A stretch of DNA of 64,000 nt from Chryseobacterium sp. S0630 (GTDB lineage: Bacteria; Bacteroidota; Bacteroidia; Flavobacteriales; Weeksellaceae): assembly GCF_024158915.1 (NCBI RefSeq), contig NZ_JAMZGF010000023.1, positions 1-64,000 of the forward strand, given 5' to 3'. Made by a program: the position numbers and the translations under genes. Below the pieces are notes generated by a model. The model did not search any database. It was given only the letters and a program-made list of their open reading frames with translations, and was not told where the DNA came from. This document shows, piece after piece, positions 1-7,239 of this stretch. Each line of letters opens with the position of its first letter. Position 1 is the first letter of the stretch.

Positions 1-75
1 GGGTTCTTAGCTCAGTTGGTTCAGAGCATCTGGTTTACACCCAGAGGGTCGGGGGTTCGAATCCCTCAGGACCCA
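1..75 (+). tRNA. tRNA-Val (anticodon TAC)
   Basis: The sequence folds as a complete cloverleaf. The acceptor arm GGGTTCT pairs with AGGACCC (one G-T wobble), the anticodon stem TCTGG/CCAGA encloses the loop TTTACAC, and the T arm carries GGTTCGAATCC. The anticodon TAC reads valine GTA codons. The discriminator base is A75 and CCA is not encoded. The gene starts exactly at the window edge, so further copies may lie upstream. Confidence 0.95.
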
Positions 76-108
76 CAGAAAAGGAAACGAAACCTTTCAA
101 AAAAATTC

Positions 109-183
109 GGGTTCTTAGCTCAGTTGGTTCAGAGCATCTGGTTTACACCCAGAGGGTCGGGGGTTCGAATCCCTCAGGACCCA
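109..183 (+). tRNA. tRNA-Val (anticodon TAC), second copy
   Basis: This is a base-for-base repeat of the tRNA-Val at the window start, after a 33-nt spacer. Acceptor, anticodon and T arms are all intact. The two genes are almost certainly processed from one transcript ending at the hairpin just downstream. CCA is not encoded. Confidence 0.95.
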
Positions 184-184
184 C

Positions 185-217
185 AAAAAATCTCTCAGAT
201 TTCTGGGAGATTTTTTT
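185..217 (+). terminator. Terminator of the tRNA-Val unit
   Basis: An inverted repeat (AAAATCTCTCAG, loop ATTT, CTGGGAGATTTT) is followed by a run of T. It lies directly behind the second tRNA and is a typical intrinsic terminator. Confidence 0.85.
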
Positions 218-325
218 ATTTTATTCTTACCACTTTCCCCGGTATCTAAAAATTAATTTACGCTTTTTCATCAGTATCAAATAAATAATAGATATTACAC
301 GTCAAGTTCTGGCGTTGGCAAGGAT

Positions 326-333
326 TAGCTTTG
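326..333 (+). promoter_or_regulatory. Possible -10 element (TAGCTTTG) of the toxin gene
   Basis: TAGCTTTG fits the Bacteroidota housekeeping -10 consensus TAnnTTTG and lies 45 nt upstream of the cysteine-peptidase gene. No TTG element sits at the expected -33 distance, so support is moderate at best. Confidence 0.35.
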
Positions 334-378
334 CTTTAGTAACATTAAAACAAAATATTAATTACTAAAACACAGCTT

Positions 379-2766
379 ATGAAAAAACAATTTGATGATG
401 AGTGGAGTGATGACCTCTCTGAATTCAAGGTCATTTCCCAGGAAGATCTCAAAAATGGATTTATGGGCGACAAAAACGCTTTGGGTGATTATATAGTCAA
501 CAAAGATAGCTCTCCTGATTACAGAAGCCCATTCCATGATTACAGAAACACTCCATTAGGCTATTCTTATCTGACTGATAATCCGGTATCAATATTTTCT
601 TCAACAGGAGTTAATACCAAAGGAGAAAAAGGATATGAGTATTACGCAGAAGTTCTGCCCTGTGAAACAGGTTCACAGGTATATGGAAGCTATCAGGCTA
701 ATGCCAGAAAGAAACAGGCTTTATTTCTGTTCTATGAGAAACCTAATCCTGACAAATCAAACTTTTCTGGTGACTTTTATATTGCCAAAATGGGAGATTA
801 CTTTGTACAACTCTTCAAGAGATTTCCAGAACCATTGCCCTCCAATATAAATGGTCAGTTCTTCAGGAATATCACCTCCATGGAAGATGAAGCTGCCTAT
901 CTGACACAGTTGGCTTATACTTTTGAGAAAGATAAAATAGATGCTAATCTTGTTCATCAGGCATTAATGAGAGAATATCAGTTTTACACAGGAGATAGGA
1001 GGTTTGAAGAGATTATAGGAAATATTTCATCTATTCCTGCTGATGCAATTGGCTGGTGTGCTGAAAAGTTAGAAGCCTTTAAGCCTACAGAGAAAAATTA
1101 CAATCCTAAGGCTAAAGATTATTCTCCATTAATTCCTATTATAGGAGGTGTTGCAGTTCCTGTTACTATAAATAAAGCAGCACAGTTCTTTGAGAATCTG
1201 GGGGACAATCCTTTTGTTCAGGGAGCTGAAGTTGTTTTTTCAAAGATCTGGTCAATGATAAAACAGGCTGCAAACAAAGTTAAAAAAGCGTCTATAGACC
1301 ACCTTCCTGATACTTTTAAAAAGCTGATTAATAAGATTACAGGAGTCATTAATGATATTAAATCCTTTCTGACCAATATAACAGATGATCTTAGTGACAT
1401 GATAAAACAGGGGGTAGAGATTCTTAAAATAGCCAATGCTTTTTATTGTGGTATTAATAATGGACTTATCAGCCTTATACAATGTTTGCTGTATATTTTA
1501 GAGTTTCTTTTACAGCCTACAACCGCTTTCTCCTATCAGCAGTATCTTGAAAGAAGAGACTTGATGGAAAAAGCTGAGGATGTATTGGATTGGGTAACAG
1601 AGAATGTTCCTAAGTTCTTACAGGGAATTAAAGACCTATTCAAAGCCAGTGGAAGCATTTCTCAATCTGATATGGAAGGAATACTGGATAAGATGAAAGA
1701 GTATTTTGGTGATGTTTCAAGATATACAGTAGCTTTTTATGTAGGCATTTTTGCTTTTGAACTACTAATTAATATTCTGCTACTTATTTTTACAGAGGGT
1801 GCAGGGAATGTGGTAAAAGGAGTTACTTATGTCCAGAAAGCAGCAAGTCTATTAAAGGTTCTGGCAAGAGAAACTGTTTCTGTGGCAACACTTGGAATTA
1901 CAGATTTACTGGCATTTCTTTCAAGATTTATTATTAGATTTGGAAAGGCTTGTGCTAAAGGGTTTAAAGGCTTTATCAGGTTCATTGAAGAATTATTACA
2001 AGGTGCTAAGAATGGTACTAAAGCTGAGGATTTAGCCATGACAGCAGAGGAGATTGAAGAAATTGTATTACAAGGAAAAAAAGCTCAAAGCATTTTCAAT
2101 ATTCTTGCTAATGCCAGAATAGGTTTTAAGAAGCTTGGTATTGAGATTCTGGCTAAAGCAGATGGTTATCTATTGAAATGGAAGGAAAAACCTATTTTCA
2201 AAGGAGATTTTAAAGAGGTTAATGCTTTCTGGAATAAAGTCCTAAAACCCAGAATAGGAGCTGGAACAGGAGGAATTTTAAAGTATCTTGAAATTCTTTC
2301 CAGAAATATGGTTGCTCAGGAGCATAGCATGTCTTGTGCTGCTGCATGTATTAGGCAATTAGCTAAGGATCATGGAATAGAACTCACTGAAAAGGTTATT
2401 AGAGAATTTGCTAGAACCACTAAAGAAATGGGAACATTTCCTGATGGAATTTTAGATGCGTTGAGAAGTATATTTAAGGATAAAGAGATTCTTGACAGAA
2501 CTTTTATCAGAAATCCAGATAATTTAATGCCATTAATCTTAGAAGATATTTCAAAAGAAGGGTCATGGATAGGTATAGTCTTACCTGAAAATGGCAACTA
2601 TCATGTGGTAATTGTTGATAAAATTGTTGATGGAAAAGTTTTTGTTAGAGATCCTTGGCCTCCTGAAGGAATAGGAAAAGGAAAAGGAGTTGAAGCAGTG
2701 ATTGGATTGGATGAATTTGCTGATTCTTGGTTACGAGGTGGGGCTTCTAGCTATCATGTGAAATAA
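379..2766 (+). CDS. Large protein with C-terminal C39/papain-like cysteine peptidase domain; putative polymorphic toxin
   Basis: The protein has 795 residues and no signal peptide. About 630 residues of unrecognised N-terminal and helical sequence include hydrophobic stretches near residues 363-381 and 455-475. A compact C-terminal domain follows (about 640-795). In it Q647 and C653 have the six-residue spacing of the C39 Gln-Cys motif, H742 lies in NYHVV and D758 in VRDPW, which gives a Gln/Cys/His/Asp arrangement like papain-fold C39 peptidases. A long variable body with a small peptidase tip and a tiny AT-rich gene 15 bp downstream is the usual layout of a polymorphic toxin with its immunity gene. 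Absence of a Sec signal points to a contractile injection or other dedicated route, but no delivery marker was recognised. Peptidase fold is fairly sure; toxin role and target are inference. A housekeeping peptidase is the main alternative. Confidence 0.75.
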   Translation: MKKQFDDEWSDDLSEFKVISQEDLKNGFMGDKNALGDYIVNKDSSPDYRSPFHDYRNTPLGYSYLTDNPVSIFSSTGVNTKGEKGYEYYAEVLPCETGSQVYGSYQANARKKQALFLFYEKPNPDKSNFSGDFYIAKMGDYFVQLFKRFPEPLPSNINGQFFRNITSMEDEAAYLTQLAYTFEKDKIDANLVHQALMREYQFYTGDRRFEEIIGNISSIPADAIGWCAEKLEAFKPTEKNYNPKAKDYSPLIPIIGGVAVPVTINKAAQFFENLGDNPFVQGAEVVFSKIWSMIKQAANKVKKASIDHLPDTFKKLINKITGVINDIKSFLTNITDDLSDMIKQGVEILKIANAFYCGINNGLISLIQCLLYILEFLLQPTTAFSYQQYLERRDLMEKAEDVLDWVTENVPKFLQGIKDLFKASGSISQSDMEGILDKMKEYFGDVSRYTVAFYVGIFAFELLINILLLIFTEGAGNVVKGVTYVQKAASLLKVLARETVSVATLGITDLLAFLSRFIIRFGKACAKGFKGFIRFIEELLQGAKNGTKAEDLAMTAEEIEEIVLQGKKAQSIFNILANARIGFKKLGIEILAKADGYLLKWKEKPIFKGDFKEVNAFWNKVLKPRIGAGTGGILKYLEILSRNMVAQEHSMSCAAACIRQLAKDHGIELTEKVIREFARTTKEMGTFPDGILDALRSIFKDKEILDRTFIRNPDNLMPLILEDISKEGSWIGIVLPENGNYHVVIVDKIVDGKVFVRDPWPPEGIGKGKGVEAVIGLDEFADSWLRGGASSYHVK

Positions 2767-2781
2767 TTAAAATTATATATA

Positions 2782-3036
2782 ATGAACATTAAAGAAATTA
2801 TAAATACACTTTCTGAAGAGGGCTATAATCCTTATTTACAAGAAAGATTGGGAATCATTTTTAATAGTATTGATGATAATAAAGGAAATCCTAAAGTAAA
2901 TTCTATATCACAAATTAGAATTGAAAAAGAAAAAATCATTATACAATACCCTTTAGGCCAAATTCCTGTTGAAAAAGAATTTAAAACCATAGAAGAACTC
3001 ATGAAGTTTATAAGACACCTTTTTCCTTTGGACTAA
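2782..3036 (+). CDS. Small hypothetical protein, probable immunity protein of the upstream toxin
   Basis: This 84-residue soluble protein starts 15 bp after the peptidase-domain gene and ends before a terminator, so the two genes form one unit. It has no signal peptide or membrane segment and is rich in Ile, Lys and Glu. Base composition is visibly more A+T-rich than the neighbouring core genes, as is common for toxin/immunity modules. I do not recognise the family. The immunity role rests only on position, size and composition. Confidence 0.6.
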   Translation: MNIKEIINTLSEEGYNPYLQERLGIIFNSIDDNKGNPKVNSISQIRIEKEKIIIQYPLGQIPVEKEFKTIEELMKFIRHLFPLD

Positions 3037-3061
3037 TAAATAACTTAATATTTCTAAATAG

Positions 3062-3097
3062 AACCGTTCATGAATTATAGTAATGAATGGTTTTGTA
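3062..3097 (+). terminator. Terminator after the toxin/immunity pair
   Basis: AACCGTTCAT and ATGAATGGTT form a 10-bp stem with one G-T wobble around an 11-nt loop. The arm is followed by TTTGTATTTT. Confidence 0.7.
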
Positions 3098-3187
3098 TTT
3101 TATAAGTATACTTTGCAATCATCAACATCTAAAAATCTGCCCTAAGCAATTTATAAAGCATCTCCTCCACTTTTCCTTATATTTATC

Positions 3188-3195
3188 TACCTTTG
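3188..3195 (+). promoter_or_regulatory. -10 element (TACCTTTG) of the glycosyltransferase gene
   Basis: TACCTTTG matches TAnnTTTG exactly and ends 23 nt before the GTG start. Transcription would begin only about 15 nt upstream of the coding region. No clear -33 TTG is present. Confidence 0.5.
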
Positions 3196-3218
3196 CCTGC
3201 ATTTGAATTTCGCTTGCA

Positions 3219-4340
3219 GTGAATGAACTCCATCTCATATCATTTAATTATCCCTACCCACCTTCTTACGGTGGCATTATTGATGTGTATTATAAGATTA
3301 AAGTCTTATCTGATCTGGGAATAAAGATTCACCTTCACTGTTTTGTAGATCAGATTCCACATAAGGTTGATCCGGAAGTCGAAGAGATCACGGAAAATGT
3401 GTTTTTTTATCAAAAGAAAAAGAATCCACTCCTCTATTTTTCAGGAACACCTTTTGCGGCTGCCATCAGAGATTCTGAAGCTCTACTTAAAAATCTGGAA
3501 GAGAACAAGGCTCCGATCTTGTTCGAAGGCTTACAGACAACGCATATTATACAGTTTCTGAGAGACAATGACCACAAACTCTACCTCCGTTACCACAATA
3601 ACGAATCAGAGTATTATAAAGGTCTCTCTGTGTCTGAGAAGAATCTATTTAAAAAGATTATTTACAAAATTGAATCTGTGAAGTATTCCGGATATCAGAA
3701 AAAACTTTTAAAGAAATTTGAAGCTGTATTCTGCCTGTCTGAAAAGGAATACAATGAAGTAGAAACTTATTCGGGAAATGCGCATCTGATTCATATCTTC
3801 CACGGTAATACATCCGTAAAGGAATTGGATACAAAAGGAAAGTATTTTCTTTTTCATGGAGACCTCACTACCGCAGATAACAAAAGAGCATTGAATGAAA
3901 CAATTAACTTATTCAAAACTCTTCCACAATATCAACTGGTTGTAGCCTCAGATCGTGCCGCTGAAGATATTAAAAGAAAGATTTCAACAATTGAAAACAT
4001 CAGCCTCACTCCTATTCAAACCACAGAAAATCTTTATAACCTTCTGGAAGGTGCTCATGGCAATATTTTGATTTCTTACCAGAATTCCGGAACAAAGGTG
4101 AAGCTGTTTAATACACTCTACAACAGCCGTTTTGTCATTATCAACGGAAACATCACAGATGATCCTGTTTTGAAGAGTGTATGCCTGTTTGGATCTGATA
4201 TGAACGAAATCCGCCAACAAATTATCACCTCAGCTGAAAAAGAGTATCATGATACTGAAAAGAGAAAGGAAATTTTAGAAAAAACCCATTCTGATAAAGC
4301 TAAAGCTAATGAGATGGTCAAGATTATTTTTAAAAATTAA
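3219..4340 (+). CDS. Glycosyltransferase (GT-B fold, GT4-like)
   Basis: This 373-residue cytoplasmic protein opens with SFNYPYPPSYGG, the Gly-rich N-terminal loop of GT-B glycosyltransferases that bind an acceptor sugar or lipid. A C-terminal segment (about 285-320) has the ISYQNSGTKVKLFNTL pattern, in the place where GT4 enzymes bind the nucleotide sugar. It probably adds a sugar during surface polysaccharide or LPS assembly, together with the two glycosyltransferases encoded just downstream on the other strand. The start is GTG; the ATG four bases further on is out of frame. Its last 11 bases overlap the end of the convergent heptosyltransferase-like gene. Donor and acceptor cannot be told. 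Confidence 0.7.
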   Translation: MNELHLISFNYPYPPSYGGIIDVYYKIKVLSDLGIKIHLHCFVDQIPHKVDPEVEEITENVFFYQKKKNPLLYFSGTPFAAAIRDSEALLKNLEENKAPILFEGLQTTHIIQFLRDNDHKLYLRYHNNESEYYKGLSVSEKNLFKKIIYKIESVKYSGYQKKLLKKFEAVFCLSEKEYNEVETYSGNAHLIHIFHGNTSVKELDTKGKYFLFHGDLTTADNKRALNETINLFKTLPQYQLVVASDRAAEDIKRKISTIENISLTPIQTTENLYNLLEGAHGNILISYQNSGTKVKLFNTLYNSRFVIINGNITDDPVLKSVCLFGSDMNEIRQQIITSAEKEYHDTEKRKEILEKTHSDKAKANEMVKIIFKN

Positions 4341-5301
4341 TCCTGTCCACCACTTTCTGAATATTAAATTCTTCAAGGCAAGCCCAATCGCCTCTGTAGC
4401 ATTCTTTATCTCCAAAAACCGAACATGGTCTGCAGCTCAGGTCTTTCACCTGAACAACATCTTCTTCACTCTGCCCGAATCCTAAAAATCCTGCATATGG
4501 ATGAGTAGCTCCCCAAATAGAAACACATCTCGTTCCTACAAGACTTGCAAGGTGCATATTGGCAGAATCCATGGATATCATCAGTTCAAGCCCGGCAATA
4601 TAGTTGAGTTCTTCAGTAAGATTTAATTTTCCGGCAAGGTTTTTTGTATTAGGAATCTCTTCTTCCCATTTTTCAAGAGTTTCCGTTTCTTTTTTACCTC
4701 CACCAAAGAAATATACTGTATGTTTTTGAGCCAGAATTCTTACCAGTTCATAGGATTTCTCCAAAGGAAGCATTTTTCCTTTATGCTGAGCAAAAGGAGC
4801 AAACCCAATTCCTGATTTTTGTTCTGAAACCGGTCTTAATTGATGAGAAAGTTCAACTTTGAATCCCATTTCACGGAAAACGTCAGCGTAACGTTCCACT
4901 GTTTTTTTCAGTTGTACCTTTTCCAGATTCCAGACGTCCGTAAGATGTTCTTTTTCTTCTTTGCCTTTATTAATTTTAAAGACCTTAAGACCCTTTCTTC
5001 TATATATTCTGTCTAAAACCTTGGTTCGGATTACATCATGGAGGTTGGCAATACAATCCGGATTAAACTCACGGATCAGTTCATTGCTGAGTTTCCTCAA
5101 TCCAAAAAGACCTTTGTAATCATCCAGATCAATCCCCTTAAAAGTTACATTGGAAATTCCGGCAAACAAAGCCTCAAAATTTCTCCTGGAAACCATAATA
5201 ATTTCCACACCGGGGTTCTGCTCCAGAAATTCTCTGAAAACAGGTACTGTCATCGCAACATCTCCGAATGCGGAAAAACGATATGCTAAAATTCTGGTCA
5301 C
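4330..5301 (-). CDS. Glycosyltransferase family 9 protein (ADP-heptose:LPS heptosyltransferase-like)
   Basis: The protein has 323 residues. It starts with RFSAFGDVAMTVPVFREF, the N-terminal GT9 pattern, and carries GFAPFAQHKGK and SMDSANMHLASLVGT, the signature stretches of the heptosyltransferase C-terminal nucleotide-sugar domain. The family transfers heptose or related sugars to the LPS inner core at the cytoplasmic face of the inner membrane. Its start lies 2 bp after the stop of the SufE gene, so the two are co-transcribed. Convergent overlap with the upstream-facing glycosyltransferase gene is 11 bp. Sugar specificity is not readable. Confidence 0.85.
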   Translation of the reverse strand: MTRILAYRFSAFGDVAMTVPVFREFLEQNPGVEIIMVSRRNFEALFAGISNVTFKGIDLDDYKGLFGLRKLSNELIREFNPDCIANLHDVIRTKVLDRIYRRKGLKVFKINKGKEEKEHLTDVWNLEKVQLKKTVERYADVFREMGFKVELSHQLRPVSEQKSGIGFAPFAQHKGKMLPLEKSYELVRILAQKHTVYFFGGGKKETETLEKWEEEIPNTKNLAGKLNLTEELNYIAGLELMISMDSANMHLASLVGTRCVSIWGATHPYAGFLGFGQSEEDVVQVKDLSCRPCSVFGDKECYRGDWACLEEFNIQKVVDRINF

Positions 5302-5303
5302 GG

Positions 5304-5723
5304 TTATGATTTCAGTTGGTAAGCAACTGCATAAAACTTGATCTGCTTTGTCATCGCCATCAGCCCGTTCGCTCTGGAAGGTGAAAGAAATTCCTGTAGT
5401 CCTATTTCTGCAATAAAATCAAAATCAGAATCCAGAATTTCCTGAGTGGAATGTCCACTGTAAATACTTACTAAAAGAGAAACGATCCCTTTTGGTAGAA
5501 TACCATCAGAATCTGCATTAAAGAAAAGTTTCCCGTCTTTAAATTCAGCATCAATCCAAACTTTGCTCTGGCAGCCTTTAATCAGATTTTCTTCTGTTTT
5601 CTTATCTTCAGCCAAGCCTTTCAGTTCTTTTCCAAGATCAATGATGTATTCATACTTTTGCTCCCAATCTTCAAGAAAAGCGAATTCATCTATTATTTCC
5701 TGCTGTTTTTCTTTAATGGTCAT
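5304..5723 (-). CDS. SufE family cysteine desulfuration protein
   Basis: This 139-residue protein matches SufE in length and layout. SufE accepts persulfide sulfur from the desulfurase SufS and passes it to the SufBCD scaffold during Fe-S cluster assembly. The acceptor cysteine is C51 in the motif IKGCQSKVW, typical of the family. The gene is followed 2 bp later by a GT9 glycosyltransferase, and no other suf gene is in the window, so it is detached from the main suf cluster. The name sufE is safe at family level. Confidence 0.9.
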   Translation of the reverse strand: MTIKEKQQEIIDEFAFLEDWEQKYEYIIDLGKELKGLAEDKKTEENLIKGCQSKVWIDAEFKDGKLFFNADSDGILPKGIVSLLVSIYSGHSTQEILDSDFDFIAEIGLQEFLSPSRANGLMAMTKQIKFYAVAYQLKS

Positions 5724-5743
5724 TTTAAATCAAATTTCTTTTG

Positions 5744-5751
5744 CAAAGATA
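5744..5751 (-). promoter_or_regulatory. -10 element (TATCTTTG) of the SufE/GT9 unit
   Basis: On the minus strand TATCTTTG matches TAnnTTTG exactly and lies 20 nt upstream of the SufE start. This gives the SufE and GT9 genes their own short-leader promoter, separate from the GT4 gene upstream. Confidence 0.5.
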
Positions 5752-5767
5752 ACCAATTTTGTAAAAA

Positions 5768-6868
5768 TTATTTACGTGATGCTTTTTCAAAAAGTTGCAG
5801 GATTTTTGTTTCTTCATTCTCCCAGCAAAAAACATCTGCTGCCTTATTTAATTCGCTTTGATAATGCTGTCTTCCTCTCTGAAGAACAAGATTAATTGCT
5901 TTCTCAATGGTTTCAGGCTGATGATCCGGAATAATTTCTCCTACATCAAATTGATTTTTAATCCTTTGCATCTCCGGAAAATTAATCATCACAAGCGGTA
6001 CTCTCGATTGGATATAGTCACAAACCTTATTCGGAAGCGAATAGTAGTAACTTACTCCGTTGTTTTCTTCAAGACTGAATCCTGCATCAGCAGTTTTGGT
6101 GATTTCCCTGAGGTTTTCCGGCTTCAGCTTACCCAGGAAAAAGACTTTATCCTGAAGCTTTTCCTGAATAACAAGTTCCTCATATTCTTTTTTCTTCGGG
6201 CCATCTCCAGCAATTTTCAGAACAGCATCTTTAATATGATGCATGGCGACGATCATTTTTTCAATTCCTCTGGATTGATTGATCGCTCCTTGATACAGAA
6301 TAATTTTAGGCCGATTGTCCGGAATTTCAGGAGCAGAAAGTATCTTTCTCGGAATATTTCTGACAACTATTGGGTTTACATTGTATTTTTCATGGAACCA
6401 TTCGGCATAGCTTTCACTTTCCGTCATCATAAATTTCACATGAGGAACCAAATTTCTCTCCAGCACTCTCCAGAATTTTTGCGAAAACCTGTTTTGTACA
6501 GATGGCATTTCGGTGAAAATTTCATGACTGTCAAAGACTAAAGGAATATTCAGTTTTCTGGCAATGAGATAATTTGGCAGAAGTGCATCGATGTCATTGG
6601 CATGAAGGATAGTATCTTTGTCCGCTTTTTTCTTCAGTTCTTTGTATAATTTCCAATTGAACTCAAAATAAGCGGTTTTTAAACTTTTAGATTGTAATCC
6701 TATTCTGGAAAAGGGATAAGGACGCTCCATTTTTTCATTCCCTTCCCAGTCGTTACCGATCAATTCTATAGAATATCCGTTATCAAAAAGGGTTTTGCAC
6801 ACCTTTTCTATCCGTTGGTCAGTATACAGATTACTAAAAGCAGAAGTAATTATTTTTTTCCTCATCAA
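5768..6868 (-). CDS. Glycosyltransferase family 4 protein
   Basis: The protein has 366 residues in a GT-B layout. The N-terminal half contains LHANDIDALLP and the C-terminal half contains ILYQGAINQSRGIEKMI and LKIAGDGPKKKEY, the classical donor-binding region of GT4 enzymes, followed by YSLPNKVCDYIQ. It is a retaining nucleotide-sugar transferase, presumably for cell-surface glycans. Its start overlaps the stop of the upstream small membrane-protein gene by 4 bp, so they are translationally linked. Substrate cannot be assigned. Confidence 0.88.
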   Translation of the reverse strand: MMRKKIITSAFSNLYTDQRIEKVCKTLFDNGYSIELIGNDWEGNEKMERPYPFSRIGLQSKSLKTAYFEFNWKLYKELKKKADKDTILHANDIDALLPNYLIARKLNIPLVFDSHEIFTEMPSVQNRFSQKFWRVLERNLVPHVKFMMTESESYAEWFHEKYNVNPIVVRNIPRKILSAPEIPDNRPKIILYQGAINQSRGIEKMIVAMHHIKDAVLKIAGDGPKKKEYEELVIQEKLQDKVFFLGKLKPENLREITKTADAGFSLEENNGVSYYYSLPNKVCDYIQSRVPLVMINFPEMQRIKNQFDVGEIIPDHQPETIEKAINLVLQRGRQHYQSELNKAADVFCWENEETKILQLFEKASRK

Positions 6869-7089
6869 CTCTTCTTACCTAGTATTAAATGATAGATCTG
6901 AATGAAGCAGATTAATCCGTTTGGAATAATTACCGGCCAAAGCGGTCCGCTAAAAAAGCCATAAATGACAAAACAGATACAGCCAATCATATTGACAATT
7001 CTGATTTTTCTTACATCTTTCAGTATGAAACTCAATACGATAAAAAGAGAAGCAGAATAGCCGATGTATGTGGTAAGTTCAGGATTCAT
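6865..7089 (-). CDS. Small YgjV/PQ-loop-like inner-membrane protein
   Basis: This 74-residue protein is almost entirely hydrophobic with three predicted membrane segments (about 8-24, 30-48, 50-68). The Pro in GPLWPVIIPNG and the Asn/Gly-rich turns recall YgjV and half-transporter (SemiSWEET-like) proteins. It overlaps the GT4 gene by 4 bp. Function is unknown; a transport role is only an analogy. Confidence 0.65.
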   Translation of the reverse strand: MNPELTTYIGYSASLFIVLSFILKDVRKIRIVNMIGCICFVIYGFFSGPLWPVIIPNGLICFIQIYHLILGKKS

Positions 7090-7107
7090 GGGGAAAATTT
7101 AAGGTTA

Positions 7108-7115
7108 CAAACTTA
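7108..7115 (-). promoter_or_regulatory. -10 element (TAAGTTTG) of the small membrane protein/GT4 unit
   Basis: On the minus strand TAAGTTTG fits TAnnTTTG and ends 18 nt before the start codon of the 74-residue membrane-protein gene. Confidence 0.45.
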
Positions 7116-7239
7116 ATCATTTTCAATAAGATAATAAATTTTTTTCTGCCATAAAGTCATTAATTGATTTTTGGTAAAATATTTGTAATTTAGATAATGA
7201 ATAAAAGGTAATGTTGCCTTTGTTCTAATGAGATATATT

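Noticed and set aside
16..249. Open frame of 77 codons across both tRNA-Val genes
   Set aside because: It is the tRNA sequence read as protein; the same peptide occurs twice because the tRNA genes are identical.
5858..6541. 227-codon plus-strand frame
   Set aside because: Lies fully antisense to the GT4 glycosyltransferase gene, is Phe/Ile/His-rich without any domain, and is a typical shadow.
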